Shown: positions 7,437 through 14,933 of the stretch, piece by piece
Numbering within the stretch: the stretch's first letter is position 1
Layout: each line of letters starts with the position of its first letter
Assembly (NCBI GenBank): GCA_022824925.1
Contig: JAJDYW010000043.1
Location: forward strand, 62,001 to 126,000
Direction of reading: 5' to 3'
DNA length: 64,000 nt
Source: Dehalococcoidia bacterium
GTDB lineage: Bacteria; Chloroflexota; Dehalococcoidia; Tepidiformales; Tepidiformaceae
Position numbers and translations under genes: made by a program
The notes under the pieces: model-generated
Database searches by the model: none
The model's input: the letters and a program-made list of their open reading frames with translations, nothing else
What the model was told of the DNA's origin: nothing

Positions 7437-8372
7437 CTACTCCACCAGCGACGCCACCTCCGCCACCTCGTCCCCCGTCAGCACCCACTCTACCGCCGAC
7501 GCGTTCGCCTCGACCTGCTCCGGCTTCGTCGCGCCCGAGATCACGCTCGAGACGTGCGACTGCGACGACAGCCACCCGACCGCCAGATCTAGCACCGTGT
7601 GATCGCGCTCGTCCGCCCACGACTCCAGCCTCTCCAGCGTCGCGAAGTTGGCGTCGGTCAGGACGCCCTGGGCGCGGTCGCCCCACGCCGCCAGCCGCGT
7701 CCCCTCCGCCACCGCCTGCCCCTGCCGGTACTTGCCCGTCAGGAACCCGCTCGCCAGCGGGAAATAGGGCAGCATGCCCAGCCCGTACTGGTTGCAGGCC
7801 GGGATGACCTCCGTCTCCACCGCCCGCTCCATCAGGTTGTAGTGGTTCTGCGCCGAGACCATCTTCGTCAGGTGGTGCGTCTCCGCCGTCCAGTGCGCCT
7901 CCGCGATCTGCCAGCCCTTGTAGTTCGAGTTACCGGTGTAGCGCACCTTCCCCGACCGCACCAGGTCGTCGAGCGCCCGTAGCGTCTCCTCCATGGGCGT
8001 GTCCGGGTCGGGCATGTGCATCTGGTACAGGTCGATGTAGTCCGTGCCCAGCCGTCGCAGGCTCGCCTCGCACGCCTCCGTGATGCGGTGGCGCGACCCG
8101 CCCCGGTCCATCGGCCCCTCCCCCATGGGCGCCGCGAACTTCGTCGCGATGATCACCTCGTGGCGTCGCGCCCCCAGCGCCCGCCCCAGCATCTCCTCCG
8201 AGGCGCCCCGGCCGTACACGTCCGCCGTATCGAAGAGCGTGATGCCCGCATCGAGCGCCGCGTTCGTGACCCTCTCCGCCGCCCCATAGTCGATCCGCAT
8301 CCCGAAGTTGTTACAGCCCAGCCCCGCAAGCGAGACGTGCAGCCCCGACCGTCCAAGCCGCCGGTATTCCAT
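7437..8372 (-). CDS. Aldo/keto reductase
   Basis: The 311-residue protein is an NAD(P)H-dependent aldo/keto reductase of the YghZ/Tas-like group. The catalytic tetrad is visible as D48 and Y53 (FDTADVYGRG), K78 (ATKFA) and H119 (LYQMHMPDP). The NADP-binding C-terminal region has ISGATKPEQVEANASAV. It would reduce aldehydes or ketones in the cytosol; substrate unknown. It converges on the VapC toxin with a 4-base gap and is transcribed away from the RCC1-like regulator. Confidence 0.92.
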   Translation of the reverse strand: MEYRRLGRSGLHVSLAGLGCNNFGMRIDYGAAERVTNAALDAGITLFDTADVYGRGASEEMLGRALGARRHEVIIATKFAAPMGEGPMDRGGSRHRITEACEASLRRLGTDYIDLYQMHMPDPDTPMEETLRALDDLVRSGKVRYTGNSNYKGWQIAEAHWTAETHHLTKMVSAQNHYNLMERAVETEVIPACNQYGLGMLPYFPLASGFLTGKYRQGQAVAEGTRLAAWGDRAQGVLTDANFATLERLESWADERDHTVLDLAVGWLSSQSHVSSVISGATKPEQVEANASAVEWVLTGDEVAEVASLVE

Positions 8373-8489
8373 CGTTTCCCCCGTCGCCGGACTCCCCGGC
8401 GCGCGCCCGAGTATAGGCCCCGCGCTTCCCACCCGCCCCGGCAAGGTCGGGGGAGGTAAATCGCCCCCGGCGGCTGGTAGCGTTCCCCC

Positions 8490-10490
8490 ATGCCCGAGCG
8501 CCGTCGTGGCCGGCCCCCGCACCCCGACCTCCTGACGCCCGCCGAGCGCCGCGTCCTCGAGGAGTTGCGGAAGGGCGGCACGAACGCCGAGATCGCCGTC
8601 CGCATCGGCATCGGCCCCGAGACCGTCAAGAGCCACATCTCCCACATGCTCGCCAAGCTCGAACTGGAGGACCGCCAGCAGCTCGCCGCCTGGCGCGAGG
8701 GAGACGGCCCCCGCCGACGCCGCTGGCTGTTGGCGCCGTTCCTGCTCAGGCCGCTGGTGGCCGCGGGCATCGTGGCGGGCGTGGCAGTTGTGGTGGTTGT
8801 CGCGCTCCTGCTGCTCATGCTTCTGGATCGAGAGGAACAGCCGTACACCCCCCCGGAGCGCCCGGCTGGGCCCTTGGTAAGCGCGGGCTGGAGCCATACG
8901 TGCGCGGTGCGTGAGTCCGGTGAACTCGTCTGCTGGGGCTACGATGAATACGGCTTGTTGGCAGTGCCGGCTGGCACATTTCGCTCGGTAAGCGTTGGCC
9001 ACTCCCACGCGTGCGCGTTGCGGGACTCGGGCGAAATCGCTTGCTGGGGGGACAATTCCTACGGTGCGACAGATGCTCCCCCTGGAACGTACCACTCGCT
9101 TAGCGCCGGCATCGAGCACACCTGCGCCCTGCGCGAGTCGGGGGGCGTGATTTGCTGGGGCGACAATTCCAACGGCCAGGCGGAAGCCCCCTCAGGAGCC
9201 TTCGTTTCTGTCAGCGCCGGAGGTTGGCATACGTGTGGGACGAGAGCATCGGGCGAGATTGCGTGCTGGGGCTTTGACAGGTACGGCCAAACAGACGCCC
9301 CGTCCGGAAGGTACAGGTCGGTCAGCGCAGGTAGGAACCACGCCTGCGCGATCAGTGAGTCGGGCAGGGTGGTTTGCTGGGGAAGCAATCACTACAGCCA
9401 AACTGAGGCCCCTCGGGGGCGCTACCAGTCCGTTTCCGCTGGAGGGTTGCACGCGTGCGCAGTTGACGAGTTCTGGGAGCTGGTCTGCTGGGGAGCGCAG
9501 TACAACCCCGATGCATGGGAACGCTCGGGTGATGCCGACGCCCGAGCGGTGGGTGATACCGTGTACGGGTCGAGTGGGCAGGAGCGCGCACCACAGGGCC
9601 TCTACCACCAGGTGAGCGCGGGAAACGAACACACCTGCGCCATCCGGGCATCTGGAGTTGTCGACTGTTGGGGCAGGGGTGACTACGGCCAGTTCGACAC
9701 CCCGTCGGGGGTCTTTCGTTCGGTCAGTGCAGGTACGAACCACGCCTGCGCGATCCGTGCGCCGGGCGGGATGGTGTGCTGGGGTGCCACGACCCCTCCA
9801 CCCCCTGGTCGCTACCTCTCCGTCAGCGCGGGCGGTGGGTTCAGCTGCGCTCTTGCCGAGTCCGGCGAACTCACTTGTTGGGGTCATGACGTCTTCGGCG
9901 AGACCGACGCGCCGCCAGGAACATACCTGTCGGTGAGTGCCGGCAATTCGCATGCCTGTGCCCTCCGTGAGTCGAACCAGGTGGTCTGTTGGGGGGCCAA
10001 TTGGTTTGGCGTAGCGGATGCGCCATGGGGGCCTTACCGCTCTGTGAGCGCTGGGTCATTCAACACCTGCGCCGTTAGCGAGGCCCTTAGCGATGCCGGG
10101 AAGGTGGTCTGCTGGGGCAGCACCTATTACGGGATGTTGAACGCACCGTTTGGGACCTTCCGCTCCGTCAGCGTTGGTGATCACGCTTGCGCCCTGGCCG
10201 AGACGGGTGAGGTGGTCTGCTGGGGGGAGAACAGCGAGGGCCAACTCGATGTGCCGAGCGGCACGTACCGGTCCGTAAGTGTTGGGGAGTACGACACGTG
10301 TGCCCTGCGCGAGGACGGCGAGGTTGTCTGTTGGGGGAGAACCCCCGCCGGATACCGGGAGGAACCGAGTGGCCGCTTCGAAGCGCTGTCAGGCGATAGC
10401 TTCTTCGGGTGCGGGCTGCGTGAGTCGGGCGAGGTCCACTGTTGGGGCAAGCGAGACCGCGCGGTCCTCGTCCCCGACGACCTCCAGTAG
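8490..10490 (+). CDS. LuxR-type HTH, one membrane segment, and 14 RCC1-like repeats
   Basis: The 666-residue protein combines three parts. Residues ~12-72 are a GerE/LuxR helix-turn-helix (LLTPAERRVLEELRKGGTNA, AVRIGIGPETVKSHISHM). Residues ~84-112 form one strongly hydrophobic membrane helix. Residues ~125-660 hold 14 repeats of about 37 residues, each with an A-G-x-x-H-x-C-A-x-R pattern and a closing C-W-G. Fourteen repeats suit two seven-bladed propellers, and the paired Cys per repeat suit an exported, disulphide-bonded domain. By layout it is a membrane-bound one-component regulator with an outside propeller sensor. The ligand and target genes are unknown. An RCC1-like secreted paralogue lies at 12006-13988. 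Confidence 0.8.
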   Translation: MPERRRGRPPHPDLLTPAERRVLEELRKGGTNAEIAVRIGIGPETVKSHISHMLAKLELEDRQQLAAWREGDGPRRRRWLLAPFLLRPLVAAGIVAGVAVVVVVALLLLMLLDREEQPYTPPERPAGPLVSAGWSHTCAVRESGELVCWGYDEYGLLAVPAGTFRSVSVGHSHACALRDSGEIACWGDNSYGATDAPPGTYHSLSAGIEHTCALRESGGVICWGDNSNGQAEAPSGAFVSVSAGGWHTCGTRASGEIACWGFDRYGQTDAPSGRYRSVSAGRNHACAISESGRVVCWGSNHYSQTEAPRGRYQSVSAGGLHACAVDEFWELVCWGAQYNPDAWERSGDADARAVGDTVYGSSGQERAPQGLYHQVSAGNEHTCAIRASGVVDCWGRGDYGQFDTPSGVFRSVSAGTNHACAIRAPGGMVCWGATTPPPPGRYLSVSAGGGFSCALAESGELTCWGHDVFGETDAPPGTYLSVSAGNSHACALRESNQVVCWGANWFGVADAPWGPYRSVSAGSFNTCAVSEALSDAGKVVCWGSTYYGMLNAPFGTFRSVSVGDHACALAETGEVVCWGENSEGQLDVPSGTYRSVSVGEYDTCALREDGEVVCWGRTPAGYREEPSGRFEALSGDSFFGCGLRESGEVHCWGKRDRAVLVPDDLQ

Positions 10491-10504
10491 GGCCACGCCG
10501 ACCC

Positions 10505-10897
10505 CTACCCCGTGAACCGCACCACCGGCGTCGTCCGTCCCCACAGCTCCTCCAGCCGGTAGTACTCCCGCTTTTCCGGCGAGAACACGTGCACGATCAC
10601 GTCGCCGAAGTCGATCAGCACCCAGCCGCTCTCCTTGCGGCCCTCCTCGTGGCGCGGCGGAACCCCCGCCTCCTTGAGCTCATGCCCCAGCCGTTCCACG
10701 ATGGCACGGAACTGCAGCGGGGAGTGCGCCGTCGCCAGCACGAAGTAGTCCGCGAAGCTGGACGCCTTCGCGATGTCCAGCAGCGCAATGTCCTCAGCCT
10801 GCAGCTCGGAGAGTAGGTCGATAATGCGGTGGGCGAGTGGCTCGGATTCCAGAGCGCGCCCTCCAGTCCGCCGGTGCGGACTCAGGGAGAATAGCAC
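10505..10897 (-). CDS. rsfS: Ribosome silencing factor RsfS
   Basis: The product matches RsfS/YbeB (IIDLLSELQAEDIALLDI, SSFADYFVLATA, GWVLIDFGDVIVHVFSPEKREYY). RsfS binds L14 and blocks subunit joining when nutrients are scarce. The start is uncertain: the only standard in-frame start is GTG 10897, giving 130 residues, but it leaves just 3 bases to the divergent mnmA start. A CTG at 10852 with GGAGGG 6 bases upstream would give 115 residues, closer to the family length. The annotated end is firm. Confidence 0.9.
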   Translation of the reverse strand: MLFSLSPHRRTGGRALESEPLAHRIIDLLSELQAEDIALLDIAKASSFADYFVLATAHSPLQFRAIVERLGHELKEAGVPPRHEEGRKESGWVLIDFGDVIVHVFSPEKREYYRLEELWGRTTPVVRFTG

Positions 10898-10900
10898 GCC

Positions 10901-11989
10901 ATGAGCGCCCCCCGTGTCGTCTGCGCCATGTCCGGCGGCGTCGATTCCTCCGTCGCCGCCGCCCTCCTCGTCGAGCAGGGCTACGACGTCGTCGGCGTCA
11001 CCATGCGCCTCTGGACCGAGGAGCGTCCCGACGAGCTCCGCGGCCACCAGCAGTGCTGCAGCGTCGAGGACATCGACGACGCCCGCCGCGTCGCCGGACA
11101 GCTCGGCATCCGCCACTATGTCCTCAATTTCGAGGACGCCTTCCGCGAGCACGTCGTCGATCCTTTCGTCGACGAGTACGCCGCCGGCCGCACCCCCAAC
11201 CCCTGCGCCCGCTGCAACGAGCACATCAAGTACCGCGCCCTCCTCGACCGCCTCCCCGCCTTCGACGCCGGCCTCCTCGCGACCGGCCACTACGCCCGCG
11301 TCGCCCGCGGCGAGAACGGCCGCCCCCACCGCCTCCTCAAGGGCGTCGACGACTCGAAGGACCAGTCCTACGTCCTCTACATGCTCGGGCAGGAGCAGCT
11401 CGCGAAGCTCCTCCTGCCCGTCGGCGACCTGCGCAAGGATGACGTGCGCGAGGTCGCCCGGCGCACCGGCCTCGACGTTGCGGAGAAGCCCGACAGCGTC
11501 GAGATCTGCTTCGTCCCCGGCAACGACTACCGCGCCTTCGTCTCCGAGCGCGTCGAGCCCCGCCCCGGAGAGCTGCGCGATGCCGGGGGCGCCGTGCTCG
11601 CCCGCCACGAGGGCGTAGCCGGCTTCACCGTCGGCCAGCGCAAGGGCCTCGGGATCGCCGTCGGCGAGCCCCGCTACGTGACCGCCATCGACGCAGACAC
11701 CAACGTCGTCACCGTCGGCGACGAGGACGACCTCTACGCCGACCACGCCGCCGTCGAGGCGGTCTCGTGGGTCGCCGGCGAGCCCCCCGCCCCCGGCGAG
11801 CCGATCGAGGCGAAGCCGCGCTACAAGGCCGAGGCCGCCCCCGCCGCGCTCGTCGAGGCCGGCGGCGCCTGCGCCACCGTGCGCTTCGACCGCCGCCAGC
11901 GCGCCCTCACCCCCGGTCAGGCCGTCGCCTTCTACGCAGGCCAGGAAGTGCTGGGGGGTGGTACCATCGCCCGAGCCTGGAGGTCCTGA
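10901..11989 (+). CDS. mnmA: tRNA-specific 2-thiouridylase MnmA
   Basis: The 362-residue enzyme puts the 2-thio group on U34 of tRNA Lys, Glu and Gln. Visible features are the PP-loop SGGVDSS near residue 11, the catalytic Cys pair C102 (TPNPCARCN) and C203 (SVEICFVPGNDY), and the C-terminal GQRKGLGIAVGEP segment. ATG 10901 has AGGGAGA upstream. It overlaps nothing and is followed 16 bases later by the RCC1-like secreted protein gene. Confidence 0.95.
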   Translation: MSAPRVVCAMSGGVDSSVAAALLVEQGYDVVGVTMRLWTEERPDELRGHQQCCSVEDIDDARRVAGQLGIRHYVLNFEDAFREHVVDPFVDEYAAGRTPNPCARCNEHIKYRALLDRLPAFDAGLLATGHYARVARGENGRPHRLLKGVDDSKDQSYVLYMLGQEQLAKLLLPVGDLRKDDVREVARRTGLDVAEKPDSVEICFVPGNDYRAFVSERVEPRPGELRDAGGAVLARHEGVAGFTVGQRKGLGIAVGEPRYVTAIDADTNVVTVGDEDDLYADHAAVEAVSWVAGEPPAPGEPIEAKPRYKAEAAPAALVEAGGACATVRFDRRQRALTPGQAVAFYAGQEVLGGGTIARAWRS

Positions 11990-12005
11990 GGAGGCGGCGC
12001 GAACA

Positions 12006-13988
12006 GTGAGCTGGCGGCTCCTCCCGGCACCCCTCGTACTGCTCGCCCTGGGCTTCGTGGCCCTTCCCGCCGACGCCCGGTGGGAACATGCCCACAGTCT
12101 CGATGTGCGCGTCTGGCAGTCCGCCGACGACCCGGAGAGCCTTGCACTGAGCCTTCGCCTCGAGGGGGGCCGCTGGGGCCACCTCGGCACGGTCTCCCTC
12201 GATCTGAGCCGCCACAGCGATTCCCGCCACTACCAGTACGCCGGCATCGTCTTCCTCGGCGTCGAGGTGCGGGTCTGGCAGGCCACCTTCGATCGTGACA
12301 TCCACTACGTCAGTGCGCGCCGCGTGGGCGGCGTCTGGGACGACGTGGGCACCATCGAGGTGGAGCTGGCAGAGACCAACCCGTCCCGGACCTGGCGTTT
12401 CGGCGACCTCGCCCTCTCCCTGCCCTCCCCCGGGCCCGACCGCGCCCTGCTCGTGAGCGCCGGCGGCGAGCACACCTGTGCCCTCCTCGGCTCCGGCGAG
12501 GTGGTCTGCTGGGGAGACAACGCCCACGGCCAGACGGACGTCCCGCCCGGCCGCTACCGCTCCCTCGATGCGGGCCAGTGGCACACGTGCGCACTCACCG
12601 AGGCCGCCCGCGTCGTCTGCTGGGGCCAGGATTTCAACGGCCAGGCCGACGCCCCCCGCGGCCGCTTCCGTTCCGTCAGCGCGGGCCTCGCCCACACCTG
12701 CGCCGTGCGCGTCTCGGGCGGCGCCCTCTGCTGGGGGGCGAACGTCAGTGGCCAGCTCGACGCCCCCGGTGGTTCGTTCCACCTGCTCAGCGCCGGCGCC
12801 GAGCACACCTGCGGCGTGCGTGAATCCGGCGCCGTCGAGTGCTGGGGCGACGACACTCACGGCCAGGCCGACCCGCCCTCCGGCCGCTTCCGCGCCATCG
12901 AGGCGGGCGCCGAGCACACCTGCGGCATCAGCGACTCGGAACGCCTCCGCTGCTGGGGGGCGAGGCACTGGCGCAACGCCTCCACCCGCGGCTACCGCCA
13001 CGCCGCCGCGGGCGAAGGCTTCACGTGCGCCGTCCGCCTCTCCGGCACCGTCACCTGCCGCGGCAGCCTCGACCGCGCCCCCCTCGGCACCTACCGCACC
13101 GTGACCGCCGGCGCGGCCCACGCCTGCGCCCTGGACGAATCGGGCCGCGTGCGCTGCTGGGAGGACCGCGTCGATCACGGCGCCGCCACGCCGCCCCCCG
13201 GCGTCTTCGCCACCGTGAGCGCCGGTCACCTCCACACCTGCGGCCTCCTCGATTCCCGCGAGGCCCTCTGCTGGGGGGCGGATGGCGCCGGCAGGACCGA
13301 AGTCCCCGACGGCAGGTTCCGCTCCCTCAGCGCCGGCGCCTGGCACGGCTGCGCGGTGCGCGACAGCGGTGAGGCGGTCTGCTGGGGCGAGGACCTCGAG
13401 GGCAGCACCGACCCGCCCTCGCGCTCCTATGCATCGATCACCGTCGGCTCCGGCCACAGCTGCGCTGTGCGCACCTCCGGCCGCGTCGATTGCTGGGGCT
13501 GGAACCAGTTCGGCCAGTCCGACGCGCCCTCGGGCCGCTTCCGCTCGGTCGATGCCGGCCACGGGTATACCTGCGCCGTGGCCCGTTCCGGCGCTATCGA
13601 ATGCTGGGGAGGCAACTGGCTCGGCCAGCTCGACGCCCCCCGCGGCGACTGGCGCACCGTCAGCGCCGGCAGCGACTTCGCTTGCGCCCTCTCCCCGTCC
13701 GGCGCCATCGCCTGCTGGGGCCACCACGCCTACGGCCGCACGCAGCCCCCCGAGGGCGTCTGGCGCACCGTCAGCGCCGGCTGGACCCACGCCTGCGCCC
13801 TTTCGGAATCCGGCGAGGTCGTCTGCTGGGGCCAGAACAACTTCGGCCAGTCCGACGCCCCCGCGGGAACCTACGTCGACGTCAGCGCCGGCTGGACCCA
13901 TACCTGCGCCGTCCGCGAGGGCGGCGAGGCCGTCTGCTGGGGCAACCAGCCCCACGCCCGGACCCGCCCCCCGGCCGCGCTGCGCTAG
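12006..13988 (+). CDS. Secreted protein with 14 RCC1-like repeats
   Basis: The 660-residue product starts at GTG 12006 behind GAGGAGG. It has a signal peptide (WRLLPAPLVLLALGFVALPADA), an N-terminal domain with two related halves (DVRVWQSADDPES...; VEVRVWQATFDRD..., about residues 25-140), then 14 repeats of ~37 residues ending in C-W-G. Repeats 6 and 7 are degenerate (CRG and CWE). The repeats match those of the membrane regulator at 8490-10490, suggesting duplication. With no catalytic motif, a binding role outside the cell is likely. It ends within 4 bases of the convergent PIN gene. Confidence 0.8.
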   Translation: MSWRLLPAPLVLLALGFVALPADARWEHAHSLDVRVWQSADDPESLALSLRLEGGRWGHLGTVSLDLSRHSDSRHYQYAGIVFLGVEVRVWQATFDRDIHYVSARRVGGVWDDVGTIEVELAETNPSRTWRFGDLALSLPSPGPDRALLVSAGGEHTCALLGSGEVVCWGDNAHGQTDVPPGRYRSLDAGQWHTCALTEAARVVCWGQDFNGQADAPRGRFRSVSAGLAHTCAVRVSGGALCWGANVSGQLDAPGGSFHLLSAGAEHTCGVRESGAVECWGDDTHGQADPPSGRFRAIEAGAEHTCGISDSERLRCWGARHWRNASTRGYRHAAAGEGFTCAVRLSGTVTCRGSLDRAPLGTYRTVTAGAAHACALDESGRVRCWEDRVDHGAATPPPGVFATVSAGHLHTCGLLDSREALCWGADGAGRTEVPDGRFRSLSAGAWHGCAVRDSGEAVCWGEDLEGSTDPPSRSYASITVGSGHSCAVRTSGRVDCWGWNQFGQSDAPSGRFRSVDAGHGYTCAVARSGAIECWGGNWLGQLDAPRGDWRTVSAGSDFACALSPSGAIACWGHHAYGRTQPPEGVWRTVSAGWTHACALSESGEVVCWGQNNFGQSDAPAGTYVDVSAGWTHTCAVREGGEAVCWGNQPHARTRPPAALR

Positions 13989-14416
13989 GCCGCAAGCGGG
14001 TTGCGCCAGCGCAACCCGGGAAACCGTCCGAAGTCAGCGTCGTTCGTGTGAACCTCGGCCCCGTGCTCGATCGCCAACGCGGCGAGGTGCGCGTCCGTGA
14101 CGAGGTTCCCCCCGGTGCCGGTCGAGGCCAGCATGCGTCGCATTAGTGGGAGGTGCTCCGGCCCCGGCTCCAGCGGCCTCACGTGGGGCAGCCGGAACCA
14201 CTCCTCGACCGTGTCGATCGCCACCTCGGGCGTTGCCGCCTCTCCCATGACGTGGGGCCCCGTCGTCAGGCGGACGAACCCCATGGCCACCGACCAGGAA
14301 ATGCCAACTGGCTCCGTCCCGTTCAGCAGCTCGCTCCACCATCTGTGTGCTGCTGCATAGTGCGATGAGGCGTCGTTGTAGGCGTAGAGGAGCAGGTTGA
14401 GGTCCGGGACGATCAC
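13985..14416 (-). CDS. vapC: PIN-domain toxin (VapC family)
   Basis: The 143-residue protein has the PIN layout: D5 in VPDLNLLLYAYN, later acidic residues in LVTDAHLAALAIEHG and the closing TNDADFGRFPGL. It belongs to the VapC group that starts I-x-x-D-x-N-x-L-x-Y-A and often pairs with ribbon-helix-helix antitoxins. It overlaps its antitoxin (14413-14697) by 4 bases. A ribonuclease role is inferred from the family. Confidence 0.87.
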   Translation of the reverse strand: MIVPDLNLLLYAYNDASSHYAAAHRWWSELLNGTEPVGISWSVAMGFVRLTTGPHVMGEAATPEVAIDTVEEWFRLPHVRPLEPGPEHLPLMRRMLASTGTGGNLVTDAHLAALAIEHGAEVHTNDADFGRFPGLRWRNPLAA

Positions 14417-14697
14417 GTCCGTAGTTTCTTCAAGAACTCTGCGTCCTCAAGCTCCGAGTTCAGCTGGTTGAGCTTCAGCGGGTCGACGCCCGGTGCGAAG
14501 CCGCTGCAAATTGGCTTTACCCGAAAGATGGGCCGTTCACCGCCGTCGTCGGGCGGCTTAGCCTCCTGGTCGGGGGATTCGGACAGGCCGCGGCGCAGGG
14601 TCTCGTTCACGACCTGTCTGAACGTGCAGTCGAGCCGGCGAGCCTGGTCTTTCAAGGTAGCGACGATGTCGTCGTCGAGCGTCAACGTTGTTCGCAT
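14413..14697 (-). CDS. vapB: Ribbon-helix-helix antitoxin (VapB/DUF2191-like)
   Basis: The 94-residue protein begins with a ribbon-helix-helix domain (MRTTLTLDDDIVATLKDQAR, FRQVVNETLRRGL), followed by an acidic, proline-containing tail that would wrap the PIN toxin. It is the upstream gene of the pair and overlaps it by 4 bases. It should bind its own promoter in the ~100 bases before it. Confidence 0.85.
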   Translation of the reverse strand: MRTTLTLDDDIVATLKDQARRLDCTFRQVVNETLRRGLSESPDQEAKPPDDGGERPIFRVKPICSGFAPGVDPLKLNQLNSELEDAEFLKKLRT

Positions 14698-14795
14698 GGA
14701 ACCAGCATTACGCTTCGCCGTGCCGTTGTCCAGATGCCTCCAGATGTCCCCTCCCCTCCCCTCGACCGACCCGCCCCTGCCCTGCTATCCTCCCC

Positions 14796-14874
14796 TTGCT
14801 CGGGTAACTGGCGAATGCGCGGAGAACCGCGGGGGAGCCCGAGTCACTACACAGTTGGCCGCTCGCCTGGGCCG
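14796..14874 (+). promoter_or_regulatory. ZTP (pfl) riboswitch aptamer before purH
   Basis: The leader has the conserved ZTP/ZMP riboswitch segments in order: CTCGGGTAACTGGCG, then CCGCGGGGGAGCCCGAG closing the first stem, and downstream GGCCGCTCGCCTGGGC. ZTP riboswitches sense the purine intermediate ZMP/ZTP, which builds up when 10-formyl-THF is short. PurH consumes ZMP, so the position before purH fits. Confidence 0.9.
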
Positions 14875-14899
14875 GTCCGTTCACACGGACGGGCCTTTT
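14869..14899 (+). terminator. Intrinsic terminator forming the riboswitch expression platform
   Basis: GGGCCGGTCCG and CGGACGGGCC form a strong stem with loop TTCACA, followed by TTTTCG. The left arm overlaps the last conserved aptamer segment, so ligand binding would prevent the terminator from forming and let purH be transcribed. Confidence 0.8.
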
Positions 14900-14933
14900 C
14901 GCTTCCCCTGGAGGCGAAGCACGGAGGTGAGCG

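Noticed and set aside
9000..10400. Regularly spaced repeats that could suggest CRISPR
   Set aside because: The period (~110 bases) and variation follow protein repeats in frame; there are no constant repeats with unique spacers.
11907..13955. Very long open frame opposite the RCC1-like repeat gene
   Set aside because: It is repetitive Ala/Gly/Val-rich sequence that mirrors the repeats on the other strand, with no motif; the plus-strand gene has signal peptide and repeats.
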